DNA from: Castanea sativa | Taxonomy: Eukaryota > Streptophyta > Magnoliopsida > Fagales > Fagaceae | Reading direction: 5' to 3' | NCBI RefSeq assembly: GCF_040712315.1 | Contig: NC_134018.1 | Span: 13,040,835-13,104,834 of the forward strand | Length of the DNA stretch: 64,000 nt | Shown here: positions 11,680-23,694 of the stretch, one piece after another | Position numbering within the stretch: the first letter of the stretch is position 1 | Layout of the letters: each line of letters opens with the position of its first letter | Made by a program: the position numbers and the translations under genes | The notes under the pieces: generated by a model | What the model was told of the DNA's origin: nothing | What the model saw: only the letters and a program-made list of their open reading frames with translations | Databases searched by the model: none

Positions 11680-11935
11680 TTTAAAAATCGAGTTTCTGAG
11701 ACTCGGTTTCACTTTTAGCAAACTGAGTCTTTAAGGCTCGAGATCCAAGTGGAGTCTATGTGGAATCTCAGAGCACAGAAATCGAGTTTCTAATGCTCGA
11801 TATAAAACTTGAGTCTTTAAGACTCGAGTTCCAAGTGTACTCCACGTGGAATTAGACTATATCAAACTGGGAAAACCGAGCCTCAAAGACTTGATTTATA
11901 GGCCCAAAATCGAGTCTTTGAGACTCGAGATGTTA
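11680..11935. repeat. Cluster of palindromic TCGAGTCTTTGAGACTCGA-type motifs
   Basis: Six variants of a self-complementary ~19-bp motif occur at about 11688, 11721, 11781, 11808, 11877 and 11911. The last is the clean form TCGAGTCTTTGAGACTCGA. Two copies are followed by related GTGGAGT.TATGTGGAAT / GTACTCCACGTGGAAT segments. The cluster is not coding. It may be a subterminal region of the adjacent MULE, but that is inference. Confidence 0.65.
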
Positions 11936-12080
11936 GTAAATTATATTGTTTGATAACCGGGCCTACTAACTATATAGTTGAAAAGTTATGGTTAATTTCC
12001 CATTTTCCCCTACAAATAATGATATGAACTTTTATTGACCCAATTTTATTGATCACTAAAACTTTAAAAGTGCATAATTA

Positions 12081-12220
12081 GGGGGTGTTTGATAATATTG
12101 TTCTAGTAACGTTATTTGTATTTTTTGGAAATATGTGTGGGTGAAAAAATGTGTGAAAATACGTGTAATGTTGTTTAAACACTAAAAACTATTGTTCTAG
12201 TTACACTACCAAACAACCCC
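12081..12220. mobile_element. Tourist-like (PIF/Harbinger) MITE, 140 bp
   Basis: The termini are inverted repeats (GGGGGTGTTTGATA ... TACCAAACAACCCC), flanked by TTA at 12078-12080 and 12221-12223, the trinucleotide duplication typical of PIF/Harbinger. The paralogous segment near 46716-46735 (CATAATTAAATGCTGAG) lacks the element and represents the empty site, so the insertion is later than the block A/B duplication. Confidence 0.82.
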
Positions 12221-12223
12221 TTA

Positions 12224-14255
12224 GATGCTGAGAAATTTAGAACATTACACTCTTGATCTTGATGTTTTTAGCAGTTTGCACATATGCTTCCCGATCATCA
12301 ACATTGTTATTTTTATCAATTTTCTCTTGTTTAGAGATTTTTTCTATATTTTTGCCTAAATTAGGGGTTTTCCAGGATTCTCTAGCCGCCTTGGGATTTC
12401 TTTGCTATATATTGGAAATTGTAGCCCTGGGAGGTTCATATTATTGCATAAAAAAAAATTTCAAATATATATATATATATATATTTTGTGTTGGATTTCA
12501 TAGTGTTTTTTTAAACAGCACAGATTATTTGTCATAGAACAAACTAGAACAAGTCAACAATAAAATTAAACTTGAAAATAAATGAGGGAACCTAGGAGTT
12601 ACCACGTAGGCTTGCTTGGAGTTGACACCCAGAGCAGAAAAATCACTATGAATTAGCAACTAGAGTGGAGTAGAGTTGACACTAGTGACTAGACCAAGGA
12701 GACAATTTCAACTGAAAATTAATCAAAATAATCTCCTTTTCATAGGAGTACAATACTTTGCCCATATAGGAATACCATGCTCTAATTCTAAGTGGTGTAA
12801 AAAATCCAAATTGTCTTTTGATAATCAAATCCAAATTGTATTATTACAAAAATTATACTACTTTTTTAAAATAAAAATAATCTAGTGAACTACTAAGATG
12901 TAAAATAGAAAAAAAAAATTGACAAATTATACAGTTGTCTTAAAAAATTAAATAACACTAAATTAAAATGTATATCTCTTTGTGTCTCCTGCAACATTTT
13001 CCCCTAATTGGAGAAAACTCGACCTTGAGTTTTGAAGAGCTTAATGATCAAAATTCTAGCATATAATATAACACTTGCTTCAATTTAACTATTACTTTAG
13101 GGAAAGGGAGTACTAAGAATAAAAAAACCTTGCATTTCATACCCTTAAACTCTTCAAGAATCACAAAATTAATGTATAAATCAACCTAATCTTTATCTCA
13201 AACCAAATGACGCATAGGAAATATAGTGGAGTCTTGCTGTTGAAGCTCAATAGTAGATTCTATTAGTTGCATGCTCCTTGAAGAACAAGGCTCTTATTGA
13301 ACTAAGGCTAGGATTGTCAATGAGTTGAGCCAAGCCAAGTATTAAATTTCAAGCATGTTTGTTTAATTTTATTTCGAACATTATTTGAGCTTGAACTCAT
13401 CACCAAACATAATTACATGATTTATCTGACTAATTAAACTAAATCTTTTCTTTCTCATTTGATAAATTCACTTGTGCAAATAATTGATCCATCTCAAATA
13501 ACCAATTGTTGAAAATCCTTAAATCCATATCGTTCTAACTTTTGATAATCATAAAATATGGGTGGCTCAAATTGTACCAAAAATTCTCGAAAAATAATCA
13601 GTCTCAACAGCAAATTACAAGAAGAAACTGGAATGTGGGCTGGGCTGACTAATTGATCATGGGTCTGAATAATTTGTGCTGAAACCTGCTACTGAGCTCA
13701 CGGGCTGAGTGCAACTTAAGCAGCAAAGGAACAATTAGGCCCACAAATTGGTTCGAACTTCGAACCTTGCTGTTTTATTCTGCAAGGGAGAGGTCCATTG
13801 CGGTGGAGGGAAGCCTTTGAAACGATTTAATTTTTGTTTGGTCAGTTACAATAAGAGGCTTATATATATTTTAGCTATCATAGTCAGCATTGGTTGGTGT
13901 TAGCAATATGCTCTTGCCTTTGAAGCTTTTGTTGTGATATTATTAAGGGTTAGTTTAATACCAAGGAAACATACAAGTTTCTTGCTACATAAAACTATGC
14001 TGAAGCATCTAATAAATAATTTAGTATTTGAAATTGAGTGTTTATATGAATCTCAATGTTTTGTCCCACATTTTTGGTTTTCAGTACTGGGATAGTGGGC
14101 TCGATTTGTTTCACGGGAATTAGGGAATTTAATTAATAGCTACATTTTCTGTTACGTTTGCTGCTTATTACTGTATTATGCAGTACTGATTTGGTGGAAA
14201 CAAATCTATTCTGTTTTTACCCCTGTACTGTAACATTGAGAACATGACATAGCCA
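12224..14255. other. Gene-free part of block A
   Basis: No coding exon is recognised. It has an AT-rich centre with (AT)n at about 12466-12483, and a GGTTCGAACTTCGAACC stretch at about 13750. The part around 13600-13770 is shared with 49770-49870. Confidence 0.4.
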
Positions 14256-15230
14256 ATGAGCTCTACCATAAATGGCACCTCCTCCCCTGCTTTAGAAATT
14301 AGATTTCCACTTAACCATCAGAGGTGTGGGCTGTCTGAAAACGGTAGGCTTTCATGTAGGAGCAGCTCTGGCTCGGTTGACTCCATGACTAACAGTGCTG
14401 CAGCAGTGGCAGAATTTCACAATGGCGGTGAAGAAAACGAATGTAATGGTCGGATGCCAGAAACCACGGGCTTTATAAATAATAGTGACAGTCAGCTTGA
14501 GATTGTAAATAATAGAGTGCTTAAGAATGTAGGTTCAACTCAAGTTTGTAAATAGTAACAAAGAAGGCCCGAAAATGAAGAATCGTTTTGAAGACGAAGG
14601 TGGTGAATTTGATTAGAGGTATGTTCCTTTCTGGTTTAAGTGGTTGCTCGGACATGAAAAATGAAGTTACTGAGCTTATTAGTATTGTTTGGCTTTGGAT
14701 CTAGTGAAGTTGTTACGCTGAATGAAGGCGGTATATATTTTATGCTATTAGTAAGCACTTTCTAATTTTTTTTTTTTTGGTTTCCCATAGAGTGTCCGGG
14801 CCAGCTTACGTGCACCTCGACTAATCCCCGCTCGCAGTAGGAGCTTGCTGCTGGCCACAAGGTGTTGCAACTGCTGAGACTCAAACTGGAGAGCAAACCC
14901 AGTCGAACCCCAGAGCCTTACACAGCCGTAGACAAGCCACTAGGCCACGCTTGGTGGTTAGCACTTTCTAAATTGATACAATGGCTATTTCACACTTATA
15001 ATACTTGAAATTTGATGCAATTGGCTAATATTATTACTTGAAGAATGCTATGTGCACAGTTGCACACTCTGTTGTACACCTGCTTTCCATTCCCGACCTC
15101 TAGACTTCATTTTAAATTAAAGCAGAGATCTAATTTTCTTGAATTACCAAATTACAATCACTTTTTACTTTGTTGCTCAGGTTCTGAGCCATTATCTTTG
15201 AAAGATCTGGAGAGGTCAAGAAATCAATCG
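14256..15230 (+). pseudogene. Fragments of an unidentified spliced gene (block A copy)
   Basis: A 99-codon frame at 14256-14555 reads SRSSSG-type serine-rich sequence with GSVDSMTNSAAAVAEFHNGG, then shifts frame into FVNSNKEGPKMKNRFEDEGGEFD, a TAG and a donor (AGAG|GTATG at 14619). A second exon, 15181-15230, follows a TTGCTCAG acceptor and encodes SEPLSLKDLERSRNQS. At the TAG the paralogous copy (about 53490) keeps TGG, so the stop is a G-to-A change. A SINE lies in the intron between the exons. I do not recognise the protein family. The frameshift and stop mark it as decayed. The upstream ATG is only the first in the open frame and may not be a true start. Confidence 0.5.
14766..14959 (-). 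mobile_element. tRNA-derived SINE with 12-bp TSD
   Basis: On the minus strand it has box A (TGGCCTAGTGGCTT), box B (GGTTCGACT), a body ending AAGCTGGCCCGGACACTC and an A-rich tail (T-run at 14766-14778 on the plus strand). AGCACTTTCTAA flanks it at 14754-14765 and 14960-14971. The target duplication, A-tail and pol III boxes together make a SINE retroposition secure. Confidence 0.85.
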
Positions 15231-16030
15231 GTATTTTATTTGTAAAAAAAGCAATAATATATGGAATGATTTCACAAACTTCTATTTGCTTCTACAACCT
15301 AACTTACGATGCTTCTGGGGTAGTTTTTGTTCAAGCATTGAAATTCATTCTGCCTCATTGTAATTTCTTTTTAGTTACAATTGAAATAATTTCCCGATTT
15401 GTTGCTGGCAGTTTTTTGTTATACTCTGTCCCTTTTCTCTCAGTTGTGCAGATATTATTTCATTCTCCAGTGGGGGTTTATTAACACTGTTATCACTGTA
15501 TTCTATGTTGGGATTTCGTTTACCCAACTTTGTAAATAACAACATATGTAATTTCTTAATAATCAGTTATAACATGTAGATAATAGCGGCATGCAATAAC
15601 TCTTTGTCACTGTTTCTTTATTCTATTAATTTAATTTTATTACGCTACATTATTTTGGCATTTTTATCAAAGATGAAATGCTTGAGCAATCTCATGTGTG
15701 GGTTTCTATTTTTTTTTTCTGCAACATGTTTAATTGGATTTCTTCCTGGAGTTTCTAGATTCTTTAACCAGTCGTTCTTCTCACTTAATTAAAGACTGAA
15801 ACGTGCTGTGTGTTTTGCTTCCAGCAACATCCTTTACTTTTATTATAGGACAAAAGATCTGATGCCGATGTGATTTAAGCATGCTTTTTGTAAAGTAAAA
15901 TGGAACTACAACTATGAGTGCAACCTTCTTTGAATGGTAAGTAAATGAGCTTTTTTTGCTGTACGATATATGTATTAGGTGTCCTTTGAAGATCAGCCAA
16001 CTCCATGCAATTAGGAGCTCTTCTCTTTGA

Positions 16031-16680
16031 TTCTTTAAAAAAAAAAAAGAGTAACTCTTCTATGTAGTTTCAACATGTAATTTATGCTTAGACCACAAAG
16101 AGCTCAAAATCATAAGTTACATATTTACATGGACAGGAAAATGAATATAATGCTTCAAAAGCTTAACATCTGTACTCAAATAAATACCGGAAAAGAGACG
16201 CAACATAAAATATCATAAATTTCCTATCCGAATTTTTTCAAGCTTGAATATGATTAGTATAAGCATCTTAATTCTTTAATAAGGTTGAGCTAATTTCATG
16301 CCATCTCAATAGTTCCTAATTTCATGCCTACTCAAAAGTTCCGGATTTCCAATGCACCCATTGGTGTTCTTACTTCTTACACTAATAATTTCGAATTCGC
16401 AATGCAATCAGGAGCTCTTCTATTTAGTTTCAAGACTTTATTTATATTTGGACGACAAAAAGCTGGAAATCAGAGGCTACACATTTAAATGGACAGGATT
16501 TTTTTTTTGTTGAGAAACCATGGACCGGAAAATGTATATAATACTTCAATAGCATAGCATTGCACCCGAATCTTTTATAGTAATGAAAATTCTACTACTA
16601 AAATCTTTAATTTTTTATTAGTATAAACATATCCATTTAAACAAGAAATTAAAACAAACAAAATTCAACAAACTTCACAC
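16031..16680. repeat. Diverged local duplication, no gene
   Basis: A segment beginning AGGAGCTCTTCT and running through TGGACAGG...ATGAATATAAT (about 16014-16170) recurs diverged at about 16407-16560. The copies differ by indels and an inserted T-run. No coding content. Confidence 0.5.
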
Positions 16681-16691
16681 TCAATAATTTC

Positions 16692-16790
16692 AAATTCCAT
16701 TATGAAAGATATCGATTATACCAACAAAATTCCATTACGAAAGATGTCGATTATACCAACAAAATTCCATTACGAAAGATGTATAATACA
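16692..16790. repeat. 35-bp minisatellite, nearly 3 copies
   Basis: Units start at 16692, 16727 and 16762, each AAATTCCATTAYGAAAGATR followed by TCGATTATACCAACA in the first two. The third is partial. Confidence 0.9.
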
Positions 16791-17012
16791 TATCCTTCGC
16801 TTTCACATCCGGAGGACTAAAGTTAGAACCTTAAGCCAATTTATTAAATAAAAATTAACGCTGAGTTCTTTAAAACATAAAAAAGGTAACAATATACCCT
16901 TCCTTATTATGCTTTTTAGTCATTTCCTCTTTTAAAGAGATTTAATAAGTGAAACACTGTGATGCAAATATAAAACACCAATGAATCGCATAGCAAACTT
17001 AAGTATTAGATG

Positions 17013-17106
17013 CATAGTTATTAAACCCGGAGACGTTAATCCAATCTATGAGCCGGGTCACTGGATCACTGGTTCAACAAGTGGATCAACGGCCGAATTG
17101 TAGGGT

Positions 17107-17178
<72 letters not shown>

Positions 17179-17596
17179 GTTAAAGACTTAAACTTAAAGC
17201 AATAAAAAAAAATAAAGCCCAAAAAATGTATAAAAAAAAGAAGAAGAGAAAAGAAGGGTTAAGCAATAAATTATATAACATTTACTGTTATACTCATACC
17301 AACGTGCTAACTGGCTTCATGAAACTGAAAAGAAGATTATTTATTTATGTTTTCTCTTATTTAAATTATTATATTATCACACATTAAATAGTAAAGAAGT
17401 CAATGAGATTGACCTATTAATGTAATTTTATATAATTCACAAACCTAGTTGGGTTTGCTTAGAACTTACTGAGTTTTATTGCTTTTGACCAGGTCTTGTG
17501 CACATTCGATTCAATTGATGACCCGGACCGGCTTATGTGCCAGGTCACCGAATTACTGGTCCAACCAGTTGGGTCTGGTCGGATTTAATAACACTG
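17013..17596. mobile_element. Non-autonomous hAT-like element with (AT)n core
   Basis: Inverted termini CATAGTTATTAAACCCGG / CGGATTTAATAACACTG, flanked by perfect 8-bp duplications ATTAGATG (17005-17012 and 17597-17604), the length typical of hAT insertions. Subterminal regions are rich in CCGG-type words. The interior contains a long (AT)n tract at about 17110-17177. No ORF. Confidence 0.82.
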
Positions 17597-17604
17597 ATTA
17601 GATG

Positions 17605-18328
17605 AACTAAATTAGCCAATCATGACCTAAATTATTGTCCACACAATTGATTTCCTATTCAATTGAACACTTATAGAAATGGTACCCATTGTTTACCTCT
17701 GCTTTAATTGACAAACTTTTTCAATGCCTAAACAAATAAATAGCCTGCAACTGCAATTCCTATTCAATGCTTAATTTTTTTTTTTTTAAATTAAAAATTT
17801 TTTTTTTAACAAAGCTAAATAAAACAACGCTAAAACAATTGCACAAAAAAAGTAGTAGATTTTTCTGTTCTATACCGAGAACGACTAGCAAGATCGAAAC
17901 TAATTTTTAATACTGATTATCCTAATTCAAACAAAATTTTAAAAGAATCATCCTTTCTAACATAACAAAACCATAAAATTAATAATTGCTGTGTTATATA
18001 TGCCTATTCATTACAGTGAATTGGAACAACAGTTCTGTATTTCCTAACACTAACAACAACCACCACAACAACATTATTACAATTAAGCAAATAATTTATA
18101 AACACAACCAAATAAGTTTTAACACAACAAACTTAACTAATAATTAGCATAACACTCTTCAATTAACTTAAAATAATCTATTTTGATTGATTTAAACAAA
18201 TACTATTAAAAAAAGGCCTCCTAAGGTTCATATAGGCCCAAGTATATAATTGTCGGAACTGCCATATATACTGCCTCCATTATATCAGGATATGCTCGAT
18301 AGCTATGTTTGTTCTAAGATCAGTAACA
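17605..18328. other. AT-rich spacer, no gene seen
   Basis: Homopolymer runs and simple AAC-rich sequence (about 18045-18075). It ends at the CAGTC target site of the Copia element. Nothing coding is recognised. Confidence 0.45.
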
Positions 18329-18333
18329 CAGTC

Positions 18334-18594
18334 TGTTGGAACATTTTAATATTAAATAATTAAAATAAATAAATTTTATAACATAAATGTAAAGATGTGT
18401 GAGTGAATGTGGAAGATGAGGAGTTAGTGAAAATGTTTAATCCCACATTGAAAATGAGAGAGACTATTTTATTCTTTTTAATTGTGGTGATTAATGGGCT
18501 AACATGAATTGTCTCAAATATTGGGCCAGATACGTGCGCAAGGGGGATGTGAAGGGTGGAGATGTCAAATTTGGAAATGTATCAGCACCTTGGA
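18334..18594 (+). repeat. 5' LTR remnant of the Copia element
   Basis: It matches the first 261 bases of the 3' LTR (22925-23185). Similarity breaks at CACCTTGGA, where the sequence enters gag. The TATA box and the rest of the LTR are missing. Confidence 0.93.
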
Positions 18595-21500
18595 ATAGAT
18601 AAGTATACAAAAGATGAATATAATTGTCGTTCTTATCTATTGAATTGTCTTGCTGATCATTTCTATGATTATTATGATACAACTTACAAGTCTGCTAAAA
18701 AAATTTGGAAAGCTTTACAAAGCAAGTATGATACCGAGGAGGCAGGTGCAAAGAAGTATGCTGCTAATAGATTTTTTCGTTACCAAATGGTGGATGGAAA
18801 ATCGGTGGTGGATCAAGCACAAGACTTCCAAATGATTGTAGCAGAATTGAGATCCGAAGGCATAAAGATTGGAGACAATTTGGTGGTAGCCGACATAATT
18901 GACAAACTACCACAATTTTGGAGGGAGTTCCAAAAGACTTTACGGCACAAACAAAAGGAGACATCCTTGGAGACCTTGATCACACGCATCCGTGTGGAGG
19001 AGGAGGCTAGAGGACAAGATGCACTCATGACACAAGTGAGCAATGGTAATTCTACTACAAAGGTAAACCTTATTTCATCCAATAATAATATGCCCAAAAA
19101 TCATTTTCCTAGAAATGGTCAATTGAAGCCAAAAAAGAAAGCTTTTAAAAACAATAATAGATCACCTCAAGGAAGGGGAAACCCGAATAAAAATTACAAT
19201 AAGAACCAAGGACCCCCTTCACAAGATCAATTTAATAGATCCTGTTTTGTCTGTGGCAAGAGTGGACATATTGCTCGATTTTGCAAATTTCAGAAACGTG
19301 AATCTGTCCCGCAGGCTAACGTAACCAAAGAGCCTTTAGTGGCTATGATTACAGACATCAATATGGTGCAATATGTTGAAGGGTGGTGGGCAGATTCTGG
19401 TGCTAATAGGCACGTCTGCTATGACAAATATTGGTTCAAATTGTACACTCCTTTTGAAGAAGAAAAAACTGTTATGCTTGGTGACTCTAGCAAAACCAAG
19501 GTTCTTAGGAGTGGTGAGGTTGAATTGAAATTCACTTCTAGACGTGTGCTAACATTGAAAGATGTACTTTACACTCCGTCCATGAGGAAGAATTTGATGT
19601 CAAGTTTTTTGCTTAACAAGGCTGGCTTCAAGCAAACTATGGAATCTGATAATTATGTAATCACTAAAAAGGGATTATTTGTGGGCAAGGGTTATTCTTG
19701 TGATGGAATGTTTAAATTAAATGTTGAGAATAATAAAACATCTACCAGTTCAGTTTATATGCTTTCTTCTATTAATTTTTGGCATGCTCGTTTGTGTCAT
19801 ATAAATAGTAGATATGTGGGAATCATGAGTAGTTTAGGATTAATTCCAAGACTGTCAAAAGATTTTGAAAAATATGAAACTTGTAGTCAAGCTAAGATTA
19901 CAAAAAGAGCTCATAAAAGTGTTGTAAGAAATACCGAATTGCTTGAGTTAATTCACTCCGATTTATGTGAATTTGAGGGAATTTTAACTCGTGGAGAAAA
20001 TAGATATATTATCACTTTTATTGATGATTTCTCAAAATATACAACTATTTATTTGTTGAAAAATAAAAGTGATGCTTTTGAAAAATTTCAAGATTTTTTA
20101 AAAGAAGTTGAAAATCAATTCGGTAGAAAAATAAAAAGAATAAGAAGTGATAGAGGCCGTGAGTATGAATCAAGTGCATTCAACTCATTTGTTCAGTCTT
20201 TGGGAATTATTCATGAAACTACTGCACCATATTCACCTGCTTCTAATGGTGTGGCTGAAAGAAAAAATAGAACTTTAATTGAGTTAACAAATGCCCTGTT
20301 AATTGAATCTGGTGCACCTTTACATTTTTGGGGTGAAGCTATTTTAACTGTATGTCATGTTTTAAATAGAGTGCCACATAAAAAGTCACACACCACACCT
20401 TTTGAGATGTGAAAAGGACATAAACCAAATTTGGGATATTTGAGAGTATGGGGTTGTCTTGCTTATGTAAGGCTTACTGACCCTAAAATACCTAAATTAG
20501 GTATAAGAGCTACTACTTGTGTTTTTCTTGGTTATGCATTCAATAGTGCAGCCTATAGATTTTTTGATCTTGAAAACAAAATAATTTTTGAATCTGGTGA
20601 TGCAATTTTTCATGAAGAAAAATTTCCTTTTAAATTGAAAAATAGTGGGGGTGAAGAAAATATTTTGTCACAACCTAGTTCTTCTACTTCACATTTACAA
20701 AATCAAGAAAATTTTGAAATGGAACCTAGAAGGAGTAAAAGAGCTAGAGTTGAAAAGGATTTTGGTCATGATTATTATGTTTTTAACATTGAGGAAAATC
20801 CCCAAAATTTAAAAGAGGCCATAACATCACCTGATGCAATATTTTGAAAAGAGGCTGTAAATGATGAGATTGAATCTCTAATTTCTAATAAAACTTGGAA
20901 ATTAGTAGATGTTCCACCGGGTTGTAAGACTATAGGTTGTAAATGGGTCCTTAGAAAAAAGTTGAAACCGGATGGATCAATAGATAAGTTTAAAGCTAGA
21001 CTTGTTGCAAAAGGCTTTAAATAAAAAGCTGATCTTGATTTCTTTGATACATTTTCTCCGGTAACAAGAATTACATCTATTAGATTGTTAATTGCTATTG
21101 CTGCAATTTTTTATTTGAAAATTCATCAAATGGATGTAAAAATTGCTTTTCTAAATGGGGACCTAGAGGAAGAGATTTATATGGATCAACCCAAAGGCTT
21201 TGTAGAGCCTGGACAAGAAAGCAAGGTATGTAAGCTAACTAAATCCCTATATGGCTTAAAACAAGCACCTAAGCAGTGGCATGAAAAGTTTGATTCTTGC
21301 ATGATTGAGAATGGTTATAAATCAAATGAATGTGATAAATGTATTTATTCTAAATCATGGAATAATATACATGTTATTATTAGCCGCTATGTGAATGATA
21401 TGTTGATTTTTGGCTCAAATATGCATGTTATAAATGAGACAAAAAATATGCTTAAAAGCCATTTCGATATGAAAGATCTTGGTGAGGCTAATTTTATTTT

Positions 21501-22347
21501 GGGCATGAAAATTACAAAAGCATGTGATGGAATATATCTTGATCAATCACATTATGTTGATAAAATATTGAGAAAATATAATTTTCATGATCACAAAAGT
21601 GTAGCTACTCCTTTTGATTCTAGTGTTCATTTATTTCCTGTGAATAATGATGATGAGATTTTTAATCAAAAGGATTATGCTAGCATCATTGGTAGTTTGC
21701 GTTATGCTACTGATTGTACTAGACCTGACATTGCATATGCAGTAGGAGTGCTAAGCAGATTTACTAGCAAGCCTAGTAAAGATCATTGGCTAGCTATTGA
21801 GCGAGTCATGAGATATTTAATTGGTACCAAAAGTTATGGCTTGTTTTATAAAAAATACCCTGCTGTGATTAAAGGTTTTAGTGATGCCAATTGGAATACT
21901 TTGTCAGGTGATTCTTTCTCAACCACTGGTTATATTTTTATCTTAGGTAGTGGTGCCATTTGTTGGAAATCTAAAAAACAAACAATAATTGCTAATTCAA
22001 CAATGGAAGCTGAATTAATAGCATTAGCTTTAGCTAGTGAAGAGGCAAATTGGCTTAAAGATTTGTTATATGAAATTCCACTTTGGGAAAAGCCAATTCC
22101 ACCTATATTAATTCATTGTGATAGCACTGCTGTAATTGGTAGAGTTAAAAACCGTTATTACAATGGTAAATCCAGACCTATAAGAAGAAAGCACAGTACC
22201 GTGCGATCTTATTTGAGTAGTGGCATCATAACTGTAGATTATATTAAATCTAATGATAATCTTGCAGATCCATTTACCAAGGCGTTGGCAAAAGATAGAG
22301 TATGGAATACATCAAGGGGGATGGGACTAAAATCCATAAAATCATGA
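18556..22347 (+). pseudogene. Copia gag-pol polyprotein, three stops
   Basis: A single reading frame covers the polyprotein, interrupted by TGA at 20410, TGA at 20845 and TAA at 21022; each fits a TGG-to-TGA or CAA-to-TAA change. Order: N-truncated gag; CCHC knuckle [14 protein letters not shown]; protease DSGA; GAG-pre-integrase zinc region [10 protein letters not shown]...; integrase with catalytic D (HSDL), D (SDRGREY) and E (GVAERKNR); reverse transcriptase; RNase H with SDANW, MEAEL and HCDS. Two key residues are lost. The RT box reads YVND instead of YVDD (Asn codon at 21394-21396), and the first Cys of the HHCC finger is Tyr (19873-19875). The first ten codons come from the LTR, so 18556 is not the original start. 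Confidence 0.93.
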
Positions 22348-22924
22348 GCCATGTATGAAGATACCCAACCCAAAGACCAGAGATCCTAAGAATTGGGTTC
22401 AATGGGAAAAACGAATCATACGATGGTCGTAAGAAATGCACAATTTATTTTGTAAATAATTTTTTAATTGTTCATCCCTATGATGTAAGTGCATTTATCT
22501 TGTAATGTGGAGAGGTTGAGTAAAAAACTTTTAATGAAATTTGTAGCTCGTATGAGTGGGGTGTCAGATTACAGGAGCACCCTTGACAAAATTTCACCTA
22601 TGTGAGTGTGGGGGTGGGGCCGCTCCCTATGAGATTTGGACTTAATCTCAAATACACTCATGAAACTGGGATCAGCACATGGCCATAAAGTGCTAGCTAT
22701 AAAAGCTCATGTCAACACCTGAGTTGTTATGTGTAAACAGTGACGCTTAATTTTCCTAAAGCAGTCCTAGTTCAAGTCGGAGACCACTACGACTCTAGAG
22801 TTAAGATTGCTGTTTTACTAAGTGAAGGTTCAATGCAGAGCACACCTTCATGATGCATAGTGACCCATCTTTGCCTGGTAATCTCTCTTTAACTAAAAAT
22901 TTAATATTAAAATGAGTGGGGGAT
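22348..22924 (+). other. Copia 3' internal non-coding region with polypurine tract
   Basis: Non-coding sequence between the polyprotein stop and the 3' LTR. The polypurine tract AATGAGTGGGGGAT directly precedes TGTTGG at 22925 and would prime plus-strand synthesis. Confidence 0.8.
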
Positions 22925-23689
22925 TGTTGGAACATTTTAATATTAAATAATTTAAATAAATAAATTTTATAACATAAATGTAAAGATGTGTGAGTGAATG
23001 TGGAAGATGAGGAGTTAGTGAAAATGTTTAATCCCACATTGAAAAGGAGAGAGACTATTTTGTTCTTTTTAATTGTAGTGATTAATGGGCTAACATGAAT
23101 TGTCTCAAATATTGGGCCAGATACGTGCGCAAGGGGGAGGTGAAGGGTGGAGGTGTCAAATTTGGAAATGAATCAGCACCTTGGATCCTCCTACTTGACA
23201 GCCCATTCAGAGTAATTACCATATCCGTTGGTGAGTAAATGACCCGAATTAGTATTCCATTTTTATTATAGAAAATAATGAGCCATTAACCCACTTAATG
23301 GACTATCCTGAGGCCCATTGAGCCTATAAATAGACCCATTCAGACACAATCCAACTTACTACAATATACACTAAAAAAAAAAAAATAGAGAGATTCTTGG
23401 CAAGGAAGGGTGTTCTTTCTGGTGGAGCTTTGGGCTTGAACACTTTGTGCAGAGGTTGTTCTAGCCATACGACACTTGTTGGGCTGTTGTATCCTGGGGG
23501 AGACAAGTCAGAGGCGTCCTGGATTACAAAGTTTAGCCACCAAGGCTTGAATCTCCTTAAATAGAGCGAGTGCCGCGCCTCAGTCCAAATAGTGTTATAT
23601 AATCTCTTTCTTTAAATTAATAAAAAATCTAGAAGTATTATTCATTTTCTCTTCGTGTTATTTCCATTATTATTGTGTTTGCACCAACA
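22925..23689 (+). repeat. 3' LTR of the Copia element (765 bp)
   Basis: Begins TGTTGGAAC, ends CACCAACA, and is followed by the CAGTC target duplication. It holds the TATA box that the truncated 5' LTR lacks. Confidence 0.95.
23325..23332 (+). promoter_or_regulatory. TATA box of the Copia 3' LTR
   Basis: TATAAATA within GCCTATAAATAGACCC, placed as expected for the U3/R boundary of an LTR. If active it would drive outward transcription into 23.7 kb. Confidence 0.55.
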
Positions 23690-23694
23690 CAGTC

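Larger units (their letters stand above)
12000..16030. repeat. Duplicated block A (collinear partner at 46670-54967)
   Basis: Several anchors occur in the same order in both blocks: 12010-12310 with 46670-46840, 13600-13770 with 49770-49870, 14330-14690 with 53165-53570, 15480-15800 with 53700-54060, and 15890-16030 with 54430-54960. Identity is diverged and spacing differs because each copy gained its own insertions. This is an old segmental duplication. Confidence 0.7.
18334..23689 (+). mobile_element. Ty1/Copia LTR retrotransposon, 5' LTR truncated
   Basis: The element runs from TGTTGG to CCAACA and is flanked by a perfect 5-bp duplication CAGTC (18329-18333 and 23690-23694). Integrase precedes reverse transcriptase, which defines Copia. 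Only the first 261 bases of the 5' LTR remain. The rest of that LTR, the primer-binding site and the start of gag are deleted. Over the shared 261 bases the two LTRs differ at 7 positions (2.7%) with no indels, so the insertion is fairly recent compared with the other relics here. The 5' copy has lost the TATA region and the polyprotein has three stops, so the element is dead in cis. Confidence 0.95.

Noticed and set aside
17100..17180. CRISPR-like or satellite array
   Set aside because: It is a simple (AT)n microsatellite. The genome is plant, and no spacer-repeat pattern exists in the window.
18556..20412. 618-codon open frame taken as a gene with its own start
   Set aside because: It is the N-truncated gag-integrase part of a Copia polyprotein. 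Its ATG and first ten codons are LTR sequence, and the frame continues past three stops to 22347.
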